A DNA stretch of 64,000 nucleotides from Melissococcus plutonius ATCC 35311 (GTDB lineage Bacteria > Bacillota > Bacilli > Lactobacillales > Enterococcaceae), in assembly GCF_000270185.1 (NCBI RefSeq), contig NC_015516.1, forward strand, positions 667,001 through 731,000, given 5' to 3'. Of the stretch, positions 9,213 to 23,439 are shown piece after piece. Position numbers and translations under genes: made by a program. The notes beneath the pieces were generated by a model. It was given only the letters and a program-made list of their open reading frames with translations. It did not search any database and was not told the DNA's origin. Every line of letters begins with the position of its first letter. Within the stretch, counting starts at the first letter, position 1.

Positions 9213-10939
9213 TGTCTGAGAGATTAACGGGAATTGCAGCTAGTGAGGGTATTGCTATTGCAAAAGCTTATATGCTTGTTCAACCAGATCTATCTTTTGA
9301 TAAAAAAACAGTGAGTGATAATCAAGCCGAAGAAAAACGTTTGGATGATGCACTAGCTGAATCAACAAAAGAATTGAATATTATTCGTGATAAGGCAGCA
9401 AAAAATTTGGGTGAATCTGAAGCCCAAGTTTTTGATGCTCATTTGATGGTTTTGTCAGATCCTGAAATGGTAGGTCAAATAAAGCAAAAGATTCAAACGG
9501 ATAAGATAAATGCTGAAGCAGCTTTAAAAGAAGTAAGCGATATGTATGTTAGCATGTTTGAGGGAATGACAGATAACGCTTATATGAAAGAGCGGGCAGC
9601 TGACATTCGTGATGTTGCTAAACGAATTTTAGCACATCTTCTAAATGTTACTTTGCCTAGTCCAGCTATGATTGACGAAGAAGTAATTGTAGTTGCCCAT
9701 GATTTAACACCAAGTGACACTGCACAGCTGGATCGTAATTTTGTAAAAGCTTTCGTTACAGATATTGGCGGGAGAACATCACATTCAGCAATTATGGCAC
9801 GATCTCTTGAGATTCCAGCGATTGTTGGAACAAAAGAAATTACGCAAAAAGCAAAAGCAAATGAACTTTTGGCAGTAGATGGGATAGACGGAGATGTTAT
9901 TCTTGCTCCATCAGCTGAACAACGTGCTGAGTTTGAAGATAAAAATAAAGCTTATAAAAAACAAAAAGCAGAATGGGAAAAATTAAAAAGTGAAAAAACA
10001 ATCACTTCTGATGGCAAACATTTTGAATTAGCTGCTAATATTGGTACACCAAAAGATTTAGAAGGTGTAAATAACAACGGTGCTGAAGCAATTGGTCTGT
10101 ACAGAACAGAATTTTTATACATGGATTCATCGGATTTTCCAACAGAAGATGATCAATACACGGCTTATAAGACTGTGCTTGAAGGAATGGATGGAAAACC
10201 AGTTGTTGTTCGTACGATGGATATAGGTGGAGATAAGAAACTTCCTTATCTTAAATTACCAGAAGAAATGAATCCATTTTTAGGTTACAGAGCTTTACGT
10301 ATTAGCTTATCTGATTTGGGTGACGATATGTTTAGAACTCAGTTACGTGCTTTATTACGAGCTTCTGTTTATGGTAATTTACGTATCATGTTTCCAATGG
10401 TAGCGACATTGAAAGAGTTTAGAAAAGCAAAAGCAATTTTTGAAGAAGAAAAACAAAATCTTGAAAATAAAGGTATTGAAGTTTCTCAAACGATTGAGGT
10501 AGGAATTATGATTGAAATTCCGGCCGCAGCTGTTTTGGCAGATAAATTTGCCAAAGAAGTAGACTTTTTCAGTATTGGCACCAATGATTTAATCCAATAT
10601 ACAATGGCAGCAGATCGTATGAATGAACGCGTTTCCTATTTGTACCAACCTTATAATCCATCAATCCTGCGTTTGGTGAAGCATGTTGTTGAGGCAGCAC
10701 ATGCTGAAGGAAAATGGGCTGGTATGTGTGGTGAAATGGCTGGAGATCAAACAGCTGTACCGCTATTAATGGGAATAGGTTTAGATGAGTTTTCAATGAG
10801 TGCAACCTCTGTCTTAAAAACTCGTAGTTTAATGAAACGTCTAGATACTAAGAAAATGACTGAACTTTCAGAACGTGCATTGAATGAATGTGACACAATG
10901 GAAGAAGTTGTTGAATTGGTTAAAGAATATACAAAATAA
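9212..10939 (+). CDS. ptsI: PTS Enzyme I (PEP-protein phosphotransferase)
   Basis: This 575-residue cytoplasmic dimer autophosphorylates from phosphoenolpyruvate and phosphorylates HPr. Domains in order are an HPr-binding helical insert and swivelling domain (about residues 1-230) with active His191 in [13 protein letters not shown], then the PEP-binding TIM barrel. The barrel shows [24 protein letters not shown] and the catalytic cysteine in MCGEMAGD near residue 502. Length is exactly that of the Gram-positive family. It overlaps the ptsH stop by one base and ends at a strong terminator, so ptsHI is a two-gene operon. Confidence 0.97.
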   Translation: MSERLTGIAASEGIAIAKAYMLVQPDLSFDKKTVSDNQAEEKRLDDALAESTKELNIIRDKAAKNLGESEAQVFDAHLMVLSDPEMVGQIKQKIQTDKINAEAALKEVSDMYVSMFEGMTDNAYMKERAADIRDVAKRILAHLLNVTLPSPAMIDEEVIVVAHDLTPSDTAQLDRNFVKAFVTDIGGRTSHSAIMARSLEIPAIVGTKEITQKAKANELLAVDGIDGDVILAPSAEQRAEFEDKNKAYKKQKAEWEKLKSEKTITSDGKHFELAANIGTPKDLEGVNNNGAEAIGLYRTEFLYMDSSDFPTEDDQYTAYKTVLEGMDGKPVVVRTMDIGGDKKLPYLKLPEEMNPFLGYRALRISLSDLGDDMFRTQLRALLRASVYGNLRIMFPMVATLKEFRKAKAIFEEEKQNLENKGIEVSQTIEVGIMIEIPAAAVLADKFAKEVDFFSIGTNDLIQYTMAADRMNERVSYLYQPYNPSILRLVKHVVEAAHAEGKWAGMCGEMAGDQTAVPLLMGIGLDEFSMSATSVLKTRSLMKRLDTKKMTELSERALNECDTMEEVVELVKEYTK

Positions 10940-10967
10940 TTAAAAATTTCAAATAAATAGCTTAAAC

Positions 10968-11008
10968 AGAAAAGTTGATGAATATATTATGTTCATCAAC
11001 TTTTCTTT
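10968..11008 (+). terminator. ptsHI terminator
   Basis: The arms GAAAAGTTGATGAA and TTCATCAACTTTTC pair around a loop of 8-9 bases, with a T-rich tail. Confidence 0.85.
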
Positions 11009-11432
11009 GTCTTCAAATCTATTTCAGATAAATAGATTTAGAGAATAAATTGAATAGGTTAAGCTAAGCTTCTTTTATTGCCTGTTGCAACGTTTCTAAT
11101 GTGAATAAGAAAGATATCTTGATAAAATGATTTATTTAAAAAATTAATTATTATAAGTATATAGTTTATCTTTTTGTTGAATGACTATTTTAGCAAATAA
11201 CATTCATCGACCATAAATTTTGAAATTATATGATTGAATTTACTACAGATTGTATTAATAATAGCCATTTAAATTACAATTATAATATTGAAATTTTTTG
11301 ATTATTTTGAGTATTATTTGTTTTTTCTATTGAATAACAGCTTTTTATTTAAAAGATTTCCTTTAACTTAGTATAATAAAAATGAAAATAAAAGTTATTA
11401 AGGTCTTATACTTAAGGAAAAGGGGCAGGAGA
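11009..11432. other. Intergenic region with a possible gene remnant
   Basis: No intact gene is present. On the minus strand about 11060-11125 reads in one frame into a short protein-like C-terminus ending ETLQQAIKEA and a stop, cut off upstream by a stop codon. It may be the tail of a lost gene. A TATAAT at about 11370-11375 lies just before the next gene and could be its -10. Confidence 0.3.
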
Positions 11433-12776
11433 TTGAAAAAGACAAACCAACTTTATTCAGTAAAACAATTGATCCGTCCAACATTGAATGAATTGAAAAC
11501 CAATCTGTTGGATTGGTTATCTTTTGTACGTATTGTTAGTTCTCCTGTAAATTATTGTATTAATAAAGGAGAATTACAAGAATTTGATTTAATTGCCATT
11601 CAAGCATTTATTCATTCATTGGTTGATCAAAAAGAGATCCAAATAAAAATTAATAGTAAAACTAGTGAATTTCAACTTTCTGTAACAGAGCAAACAATTG
11701 TTGAACAAACGATTTTAGATAAGACAACTTTTACAGAGTATCGAACTATCATTGAAGATTATTTTGAAGATCGGTTAACACAATCAGGTATTTATGGTTA
11801 TATGCGTTCATTTGATGAGTTTTTATTTAATAATACAGAAAATCCTAAAGAACGAACTTTCGATGAAAGTGATGAATATAAATCATTGCCCAAAAGATAT
11901 AACGAAGAAAAGGAAATTATTGTAGATTGCAATCAATTAACAGGTTATGATTTATATTATAATGACTTATGCTTTACTTCTTGTTGGAGGATGTATTACT
12001 CTACACATTATTACCAATTGATACCAAAACAAATTTTTAAGGAAATTCAACAAGTACAGGCAGTAGAAGAATTAGCGAATGATTGGATAAAAATTACTTT
12101 GTATAATGATCCGTTTAATTGGGATAAATCAGTTAATTTGTCTTATCAACGTCTATTTAGAGATCAATTAGGGTTTGATCAATTGACATGGACAAATGGG
12201 ATTGGTGTTTTGCGTGAGCCTTATATTGAATTTATTTTTGTTGATACGATTATTCAAACGATTCAATATCAAAATGATCAATTTCAACCAACAACAAAAA
12301 AACAAGCTACCTACTTTGCGATTAAAAGCTTTGAATTAAAAAGCAATAGTTATTTTGAAAATCAAACAAAGGGTGTATTGAATGCACAAGCTTATTTTCC
12401 ATGGATTGATGAGAAAAGAGAAAGGATGATGAATTATCGCGTCTTAAATCCTGAATTAGCCATTGATAATGGCTTGGCTGCCTATGAATTTTATATTCGT
12501 CAATTTTTAGAAATTAATGTATTGGATGAACAATATAATTCTTTTTTGGCTATCTTACGTTTTTATTTGCCTGGAGCTTCACTTGAAAGTTTACCATTAG
12601 ATCGGTTATATAACAGACTCAATGATACAACCATAAAAAATATAAAGAAGAAAGAGAAAACAACGAGTTTTGATTTAAAAAAAGGAACAAATCATCTGCA
12701 AGTTGTTTTTACTGATTATGAACAACTAAAAGAAAAAATGGATATAGAAGAAATTGTTGAAAATAAACAGAGATGA
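11433..12776 (+). CDS. Hypothetical soluble protein, function unknown
   Basis: I do not recognise this protein. From TTG 11433 it is 447 residues long. Reading back to ATG 11382 would add 17 residues, but that ATG lies only about 7 bases after a TATAAT box and has no ribosome site, whereas AAGGGG precedes the TTG at a normal distance. The protein is soluble, rich in aromatic and acidic residues, and has no signal peptide, membrane segment, cysteine cluster or nucleotide-binding motif. The C-terminus is lysine-rich and acidic. It stands alone between ptsI and the fructose operon and has its own terminator. Even codon use and the long frame argue for a working gene. Confidence 0.7.
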   Translation: MKKTNQLYSVKQLIRPTLNELKTNLLDWLSFVRIVSSPVNYCINKGELQEFDLIAIQAFIHSLVDQKEIQIKINSKTSEFQLSVTEQTIVEQTILDKTTFTEYRTIIEDYFEDRLTQSGIYGYMRSFDEFLFNNTENPKERTFDESDEYKSLPKRYNEEKEIIVDCNQLTGYDLYYNDLCFTSCWRMYYSTHYYQLIPKQIFKEIQQVQAVEELANDWIKITLYNDPFNWDKSVNLSYQRLFRDQLGFDQLTWTNGIGVLREPYIEFIFVDTIIQTIQYQNDQFQPTTKKQATYFAIKSFELKSNSYFENQTKGVLNAQAYFPWIDEKRERMMNYRVLNPELAIDNGLAAYEFYIRQFLEINVLDEQYNSFLAILRFYLPGASLESLPLDRLYNRLNDTTIKNIKKKEKTTSFDLKKGTNHLQVVFTDYEQLKEKMDIEEIVENKQR

Positions 12777-12907
12777 AAATAATAGAAGATTATTTTATTA
12801 TATTTACATTCGTAGTTAAAGTGTAAGAAAGATAGAAAAAAATTATTGATAATTCTATCCCTTAATTCTGTAATATGCATGCCTAAAATAATTGCTGATT
12901 AAACAAG

Positions 12908-12968
12908 TAAAAAAGACCATTTGAAATCTTTCGTTTTTAAACGATTGATTTTTCAAATGATCTTTTTA
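12908..12968. terminator. Bidirectional terminator between the orphan gene and fruA
   Basis: AAAAAGACCATTTGAAA pairs with TTTCAAATGATCTTTTT (one wobble) and a smaller inner stem. A and T runs on both sides suit both convergent genes. Confidence 0.8.
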
Positions 12969-13011
12969 GTTTGAAAAGTTTATTCACTATTATTTATTTT
13001 AGTTCAGATAT

Positions 13012-14946
13012 TTAAGCTTCCTTGACAGGTTTTTTAATAAAACCTAAAACAATAGAGGAAATAACCGCACCAACCAAGACAAATAATAGATATAATATTG
13101 GATGATTTAAAAGTAAGGCAACAAAGATGCCACCGTGAGGAGCGAGCAAACGAATACCAAAACTACCCACCAATGCTCCAGTTATTGCTGAACCAATCAC
13201 AAAGCTTGGAATCACTCTTAGTGGATCAGAAGCAGCAAATGGAATAGCTCCTTCTGTAACAAAAGATAGGCCCATAACTAAGTTTGTTAATCCTGCATCT
13301 TTTTGATCTTTTGTAAATTTATTTTTAAAGAACAAGGTGGACAAGAAAATTGCAAGTGGAGGTACCATCCCACCAGCCATTACAGAAGCCATTACAATAC
13401 TACCACCTTGAGTAATTGTTGAAGCAATAGAAGCTGTACCAAATACATAGGCAGCCTTGTTAATAGGACCACCAAGATCAATAGCCATCATGCCAGCTAA
13501 CAAAGCACCAAGCAGTGCAGCATTAGCCCCGTTTAGACCTAATAAAAAGTGATTTAATGCATCATTAACAATTTTCATAGGGATATTAACAAGCAACATT
13601 AACCCACCAGCAATTAACAAACCAAATACTGGATAGAAGAGAATTGTCTTAATACCATCAAGTGATTTTGGTAATTTTTTAAATAAGAATTTCAAGAAGA
13701 CAATAACATAACCAGCCATGAAACCACCAACTAGTGCACCTAAGAATCCAGCGCCACCTGTAATAGCTAAGGCACCTGTTGCAAAACCTGCAATTAACCC
13801 AGGTCGATCAGCAATACTGGAAGCAATAAATCCAGCAAAAACAGGTAACATAAATCCAAAAGCAGAATTCCCAATTTCATTTAGAATAGCTGCTGGTTGA
13901 TTATACTTACCTAATTGACTTAACTGATCATGTGGAACACCTATAAATTGATCAATCATGAAAGATAGGGCAATTGCAATTCCACCACCAATAACAAATG
14001 GAAGCATATGTGAAACGCCATTCATCAAATCCTTATAGATACGAGAACCAATAGAACCTTCTGCAGAAGCACCCTCATTATTTACTGATTTTTCACCACT
14101 TCCATGAAAAATGGGTGCCTTTCCATTAATAGCTGATTGAATCAATTCCTCCGGTTTCCGAATACAATCACTTACCGGACAGTTGATTAAAGGTTTTCCA
14201 TCAAAACGATCCATCTCTACTTTTTTATCTGCAGCGACAATGACCCCGTCTGCTTGACGAATTTCTGCTTCTGTTAAACGATTCTTAACTCCTTCAGAGC
14301 CATTTGTTTCTACTTTTATAGGAATACCTAATTCCTTTGCTTTTTTCTTTAAAGCATCTTCAGCCATATAGGTATGAGCAATACCAGTAGGACAAGCAGT
14401 GACAGCAACAACATATTTTTGTTTTTGATCAGATGTTTGTTTTGTATCACCTGTTTGTTTACTTTTTTCTTGTTCTTCTTCTTTTTTCTTTTCTTCTTCA
14501 GCTTGTTGAAAAAGTGATTGAACTTCATCAGGTGTTTGTGCTTCTTTTAATTTAGTAACAAAAGTAGGATCAATTAATAAACGCGACAATGCAGCTAAGG
14601 CTTGTAGATGCGTGTCATTTGCCCCTTCTGGTGCAGCAATCATAAAAAAGAGATAGACAGGTTGCTCATCTAGAGCAGCATAGTCAACACCCTTTTTACT
14701 TTTGGCAAATAAAACGGTTGCTTCTTTTACCGCACTATTTTTTGCATGCGGCATGGCAATGCCTTCCCCTAATCCTGTAGATGTTTGTGCTTCCCGAGCT
14801 AAGATTCCTTTTTTATATTTATCAATATCTGTAATTCTTCCTGTTTCGTAGAGCTTTTGAACCATCTCATCAATTGCAGTTTCCTTAGTTGTTGCTTCTA
14901 AATTCATAATCATTGCATCTTTAACGAGCAAATCTTTGATGTCCAT
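13012..14946 (-). CDS. fruA: Fructose-specific PTS EIIABC permease
   Basis: This 644-residue membrane enzyme imports fructose and phosphorylates it to fructose 1-phosphate. An EIIA domain (residues 1-150) carries phospho-His67 in AMPHAKNS. A charged Glu/Lys linker follows (148-176). The EIIB domain has phospho-Cys185 in TACPTGIAHT. The EIIC membrane domain begins near residue 305 and holds about 8-10 membrane segments, with GGPINKAAY and EGAIPFAASDP conserved. All three domains are intact and in the usual A-B-C order. GGGAGG precedes the ATG. It is the last gene of the fru operon, 25 bases after fruK, and takes phosphate from HPr encoded at 8.9 kb. Confidence 0.96.
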   Translation of the reverse strand: MDIKDLLVKDAMIMNLEATTKETAIDEMVQKLYETGRITDIDKYKKGILAREAQTSTGLGEGIAMPHAKNSAVKEATVLFAKSKKGVDYAALDEQPVYLFFMIAAPEGANDTHLQALAALSRLLIDPTFVTKLKEAQTPDEVQSLFQQAEEEKKKEEEQEKSKQTGDTKQTSDQKQKYVVAVTACPTGIAHTYMAEDALKKKAKELGIPIKVETNGSEGVKNRLTEAEIRQADGVIVAADKKVEMDRFDGKPLINCPVSDCIRKPEELIQSAINGKAPIFHGSGEKSVNNEGASAEGSIGSRIYKDLMNGVSHMLPFVIGGGIAIALSFMIDQFIGVPHDQLSQLGKYNQPAAILNEIGNSAFGFMLPVFAGFIASSIADRPGLIAGFATGALAITGGAGFLGALVGGFMAGYVIVFLKFLFKKLPKSLDGIKTILFYPVFGLLIAGGLMLLVNIPMKIVNDALNHFLLGLNGANAALLGALLAGMMAIDLGGPINKAAYVFGTASIASTITQGGSIVMASVMAGGMVPPLAIFLSTLFFKNKFTKDQKDAGLTNLVMGLSFVTEGAIPFAASDPLRVIPSFVIGSAITGALVGSFGIRLLAPHGGIFVALLLNHPILYLLFVLVGAVISSIVLGFIKKPVKEA

Positions 14947-14971
14947 GAATATTCCTCCCTAGTAAAATAGA

Positions 14972-15889
14972 TTAAGCGATTAATTTTGTAATCACAACTT
15001 CGTCTAACAATTCATTAATAAATTCAGCAGTTGCTAAATCATCAGAGAAAGCCGTTGCGCTACCACAAGCAACTCCCCATTTGAAAGCTTCGACTGGATC
15101 TTTTGATTGTGCAAATTTACCGACAAATCCAGCAATCATTGAATCACCAGCACCAACCGAATTTTTTAGTGGACGTTTCAATACATTTGATTGGTAAATA
15201 CCTTCTTTTGTAAATAGTAATGCACCATCACCAGCCATCGAAACAAGTGCATATTGAGCACCATCAGACAACAAACGATTTCCATAGATAAAAATATCTT
15301 CTAATGAATGAAAGGTTGTCTGGTAAAGATCGGCTAATTCATGGTTATTTGGTTTAACCAATAGTGGCTTTTCTTTCAAAGCATTTAATAAATTTTTGCC
15401 AGTAGTATCAATCACAAATTCTGCTTCTTTATCTTTTATGTATTGGATTAATTCTTCATAAAAATGAGTATGTATAGAAGATGGGATACTTCCAGCAAGA
15501 ACGACTATATCTCCCTTGGTCACATCACTTAGTGACTCTTTTAAACGAGTCAGCTCATCTGCTCTTATGTTTGGGCCTTGTCCATTGATTTCTGTTTCTG
15601 TTTCTGCTTTTAATTTGACATTAATCCGAGTATCTTCAGAAACAGTTGTAAAGTTTGTAAGAATATGTTCTTTATCTAACCACTTTTTGATGAAATTTCC
15701 TGTAAAACCACCTAAAAAACCTAAAGCTGTTGATTTAATCGCCATCCTTTGTAAAATTCTTGAGACGTTAATCCCCTTACCACCTGGTAGTTTAAAGTCA
15801 TCAGTCATTCTGTTAACTTCTCCCAAATTTAATTGGTCAACATGTATGACATAATCGATAGAGGGATTGAGTGTTACCGTATAAATCAT
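14972..15889 (-). CDS. fruK: 1-phosphofructokinase
   Basis: This 305-residue PfkB-family sugar kinase converts fructose 1-phosphate made by FruA to fructose 1,6-bisphosphate for glycolysis. The N-terminal GGKGINVSRIL motif and the C-terminal anion hole and catalytic base GAGDSMIAGF are intact. LacC-type tagatose-6-phosphate kinase is the closest alternative, but the fruR-fruK-fruA context settles it. AAAGGAGG lies within the end of fruR and the ATG shares one base with the fruR stop, so coupling to fruR translation was probably the ancestral state. Since fruR is now interrupted, the strong ribosome site may be what keeps fruK expressed. Confidence 0.95.
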   Translation of the reverse strand: MIYTVTLNPSIDYVIHVDQLNLGEVNRMTDDFKLPGGKGINVSRILQRMAIKSTALGFLGGFTGNFIKKWLDKEHILTNFTTVSEDTRINVKLKAETETEINGQGPNIRADELTRLKESLSDVTKGDIVVLAGSIPSSIHTHFYEELIQYIKDKEAEFVIDTTGKNLLNALKEKPLLVKPNNHELADLYQTTFHSLEDIFIYGNRLLSDGAQYALVSMAGDGALLFTKEGIYQSNVLKRPLKNSVGAGDSMIAGFVGKFAQSKDPVEAFKWGVACGSATAFSDDLATAEFINELLDEVVITKLIA

Positions 15890-16638
15890 TATGTAGCCTC
15901 CTTTATAGTTGTGATTTGTTGAAATTGTTCAAGCAGCTCACTGGAACAATGATCTGTTAATAAAGTGACTTTTTCTATGCTATGTACTTTGATAAAACTC
16001 ACTTGATTTAGTTTTGTATGGTCTGCTAACACGTATGTTTGTTCTCCTTGTGAAATAGCTAATGATTTTAATGCTGCTTCTTCTGAATCAGGTGTTGTTA
16101 ATCCAAATTCAGGGTGTACAGCATTCATGCCAATAAAGACTTTATTAAATCGATAACGTTGGAGCTGTTCCATACTTGTTGCACCTACAATAGCTTTTGT
16201 AGATAATTTTAGCGAACCACCTAAGATAATCGTATGAATACCTAGATCAACCAATTTTGCCGCATGATGGACAGCATTAGTGACTACAGTGATTTTTTTA
16301 TCCTTTAATAAAGGAATCAACTTTAAAGTTGTTGAACCTGCATCTAGGTAAATAATTTCATTATCATGAATATTCTGTGCCGCCAATGTTGCTATTGCTT
16401 TTTTCTCTTAATTGTTTTGATCTGCCTTTTCAGTCATATTTTGTTCAAAACTTAGATTTAACAATAGTCTAGCTCCACCATGAATGCGTTCTAATAAATT
16501 TGCATCTGCAAGCTCTTTCAAATCTCTACGGATAGTTGATTCAGACGTGTTTAAAAGCGCTGTTAATTCTTGAGTTTTTACAATCATTTGTTGACTTAAA
16601 AGTTGAAGTATTTTTTGATGTCTTTCTTAAGTAAGCAT
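15889..16638 (-). pseudogene. fruR: Fructose operon repressor FruR (DeoR family), two nonsense codons
   Basis: Read through, this is a complete 249-codon DeoR-family repressor. It has a winged helix-turn-helix (TQELTALLNTSESTIRRDLKEL, codons 22-43, then RIHGGA) and a sugar-phosphate sensor domain with YLDAGSTTLKLIPLL. Two in-frame TAA codons interrupt it: codon 4 (16627-16629), where the family has glutamate in an MLTEER-like start, and codon 77 (16408-16410), in the linker. There is no frameshift, and the remaining codons look conserved. GAGGTG precedes the ATG normally. Reinitiation after codon 4 could still yield only a DNA-binding piece, and a TTG at 16386 could yield a sensor-only 165-residue piece. 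Loss of repressor activity is the likely result. Confidence 0.9.
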
Positions 16639-16660
16639 TTTCACACCTCACAACACCGGT

Positions 16661-16689
16661 ATAATAACACAAAAGTATAAAAAATGCAA
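16661..16689 (-). promoter_or_regulatory. fru operon promoter
   Basis: On the minus strand a TTGCAT -35 (16684-16689) and a TATTAT -10 (16661-16666) are 17 bases apart, about 25 bases before the fruR start. Confidence 0.6.
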
Positions 16690-16693
16690 TCAT

Positions 16694-16749
16694 AATCGAT
16701 CAAAAACATTTAAAATCAATCAAAAGTGAGCAAAATCAATAAACAAAAC
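16694..16749. promoter_or_regulatory. Candidate FruR operator repeats
   Basis: AATCGATCAAAA (16694-16705) and AATCAATCAAAA (16714-16725) repeat at 20-base intervals, followed by CAAAATCAATAAACAAAAC. Spaced direct repeats just upstream of the -35 are typical of DeoR-family operators. The match to FruR is inferred from position. Confidence 0.5.
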
Positions 16750-16825
16750 AATCTTAATGTTTGCAAATTTTATTGCTCTTTGGCTTAATAAAGATAGACA
16801 AAGAAAGTGAGGATATTAAAAATAA

Positions 16826-18322
16826 ATGGAGAAAAAACAGCGAACCTTATTACAAGGATTTGAATGGTATTTACCTGAAGATCAGTATCATTGGCAAAAA
16901 ATAGCCGAGTTGGCTCCTTTATTAAAGCAGATAGGATTTACTAGTATCTGGCTGCCTCCAGCATATAAAGGCTTAAAGGGTGAAAAAGAAGTCGGTTATG
17001 CTCCTTATGATTTATATGATTTAGGCGAATTTCAACAGCAAGGTACAATTGCTACCAAGTATGGGACAAAAGATGAGTATTTAGCATGTATTCATGCTCT
17101 TAAGGAAAATGATTTAGAAGTTTTGGCAGATATTGTTTTTGATCATTTTATGGGAGCAGATGAAAAAGAAGAAGTCTTGGCAGAACGTTGCAAAGCAACA
17201 GATCGTGAAGCGATAATTTCTAAACAAAGAATGATAGAAGCCAGAACAAAATTTACTTTTTCAGGCAGAAAAGGAAAATATGATAACTATCAATGGTCTT
17301 GGAAAAATTTCTCTGGTGTTGATTATGATGATAAACAAAAAGAAGAAGGAATTTTTAAATTTGTAGGAAAAAAATGGAATTCGCCGGTTGATAATGAAAA
17401 TGCTAATTTTGATTATTTAATGGGATGTAATTTGGATATGACTTATCCTGAAACAATTCAGCAATTGGACAATTGGGGAAAGTGGTATCAATCCATAACA
17501 GATATAGATGGTTATCGTTTTGATGCAGTGAAACATATTAAATTTGATTTTTTCAATCAATGGTTATTGCATCGTAGAAAAGAAAAAGAGCAAGAATTAT
17601 TTATAATAGGCGAATATTGGAATAACGATTTACAGAAGCTGGAAAATTATATTGATCAATCCGGTGCATTACTTCCTTTGTTTGATATTCCTCTTCATTA
17701 TAACTTTTATGAAGCTGCAAAAAAAGGCAATCAATATGATTTACGAAAATTATTGGTGAATACATTGGTAGATTCTCGTCCAGAATGGGCGATAACTTTT
17801 GTCGAAAATCATGATACACAGGAAGGACAAAGCTTGGAATCTTGGGTACTTCCTTGGTTTAAACCAATGGCTTATGCAATTATTTTATTACTTATGAAAG
17901 GTACACCAGTGGTTTTTTGGGGTGATTTATTTGGTATACCAGCAAAAAAGGTTGAAAAAATGGGCCAAACATTGATCATTTTACTGAAAATTCGCCAGCA
18001 AATTCGTTCCAATTATGAACTAACCTATTTTGACGATCCAACAATTGTTGGGTGGACACATGTCGATTCGTTAAATGAGAGGGACTTTAATTATGCGGTA
18101 ATTATGTCAAACGATCAAAATGGTAGTAAGCAAATGTGTATAGGAACACGAGCAGCACATAAAAATTATATTGATATTCTAGGAAATCATCATCAGATAG
18201 TTAGATTAAATGAAGTAGGAATTGGAAACTTTTATGTAAAGGAGAGATCGTTAGCTGTTTATGTAGAGGAAACAGTTGCTAAAAAATTATTAGCTGAAGT
18301 AGAACAATTAGATATTAAGTAA
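16826..18322 (+). CDS. Cytoplasmic alpha-amylase, GH13 family
   Basis: This 498-residue enzyme hydrolyses alpha-1,4-glucans or maltodextrins inside the cell, since there is no signal peptide. The (beta/alpha)8 barrel carries the nucleophile Asp233 in GYRFDAVKH, acid/base Glu263 in IIGEYW and Asp330 in FVENHDTQ. Region I reads ADIVFDHFMGAD, with Asp at the position that is Asn in most GH13 amylases. Length fits the GH13_5 intracellular group. GTGAGGA lies about 12 bases before the ATG. It is divergent from the fru operon and may share its control region. With fruR broken, any shared repression would be lost too. The substrate cannot be narrowed further. Confidence 0.88.
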   Translation: MEKKQRTLLQGFEWYLPEDQYHWQKIAELAPLLKQIGFTSIWLPPAYKGLKGEKEVGYAPYDLYDLGEFQQQGTIATKYGTKDEYLACIHALKENDLEVLADIVFDHFMGADEKEEVLAERCKATDREAIISKQRMIEARTKFTFSGRKGKYDNYQWSWKNFSGVDYDDKQKEEGIFKFVGKKWNSPVDNENANFDYLMGCNLDMTYPETIQQLDNWGKWYQSITDIDGYRFDAVKHIKFDFFNQWLLHRRKEKEQELFIIGEYWNNDLQKLENYIDQSGALLPLFDIPLHYNFYEAAKKGNQYDLRKLLVNTLVDSRPEWAITFVENHDTQEGQSLESWVLPWFKPMAYAIILLLMKGTPVVFWGDLFGIPAKKVEKMGQTLIILLKIRQQIRSNYELTYFDDPTIVGWTHVDSLNERDFNYAVIMSNDQNGSKQMCIGTRAAHKNYIDILGNHHQIVRLNEVGIGNFYVKERSLAVYVEETVAKKLLAEVEQLDIK

Positions 18323-18999
18323 ATAAAACGTATCCAAATAGCGACCTATTCATCAATAAAATGAAAACCATTTATTATATTTTAATAGGTAAACAAAAAT
18401 AAGCAGCAAATTTTACCTATAAAACTAGGTGTTAATTTGCTTGTTCTATTCTTGATATTCTTGTTTAAATAAATGATTAAAAAATAGATAAAAATTTATT
18501 GACTTATTGCATTCAATAGTAATAAGAGTTATCATTATTATTGTATGATTTTGTTTAACTAAAGCGAATGAAAGAAGTTATATCTTCTTTAGATTAATTT
18601 ATAAATCAACTGTTTTGAATGGAATAAATTCAGTATTTTATATATTTTTGAATACTGTTATTTATGAAATTCTCATTATTTATAACATAGATGTATGATA
18701 GACAAATAGAAATAATGACTGTTTATACGTTTGGGTATGGGATTTTAGTTGATTCCATGCCCTTTTTGATGAAACATGATTTTGAGCTACCTAGATATAT
18801 TAAAGATAGCTATTTTTCATTTCTGCATTTCTAGATAGAAAGCTAGATAAGAAAATTTAGCAATTTATAAAAGAATAAGTTACTTTTTAGTAAAAATTTA
18901 GTGATTTTTATTAAAAAATTAGATGTTTTTCTATTTTTTGAAGAATATTTTTCATTTTTTGTTATAATACATAAGATTGAATAAGAAGGGATGTTACGT
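18323..18999. other. Long intergenic region before pcrA
   Basis: No gene is visible. It holds a weak hairpin near 18401-18445 that may end the amylase transcript, an AT-rich dyad-like segment at 18520-18549 resembling a poor Fur-type box, a strong terminator at 18733-18766 with no gene before it, and a TATAAT (18963-18968) that is the likely pcrA -10. The stretch 18550-18730 looks decayed. Confidence 0.5.
18733..18766 (+). terminator. Orphan rho-independent terminator
   Basis: GGGTATGGGA pairs with TTCCATGCCC (wobbles allowed) around a 10-base loop and is followed by TTTTT. No intact gene lies directly upstream. Confidence 0.65.
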
Positions 19000-23290
<4,291 letters not shown>

Positions 23291-23439
23291 AAAATTAAAA
23301 AAGAAAGTGATCAATGTTTTTATGAATAATTTTCTTTTTTGTATCATAATAATTCTCACCTTTTTATGATAAAATAAATTGAAAATTATTTTTGATTGTC
23401 GAATTGATCGAATAGAATTAAATAGAAAGAAGGATAGAC

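Noticed and set aside
16694-16749. Spaced AATCAATCAAAA repeats as a CRISPR array
   Set aside because: Units are 12 bases, few and imperfect, with no unique spacers. Position and spacing fit an operator.
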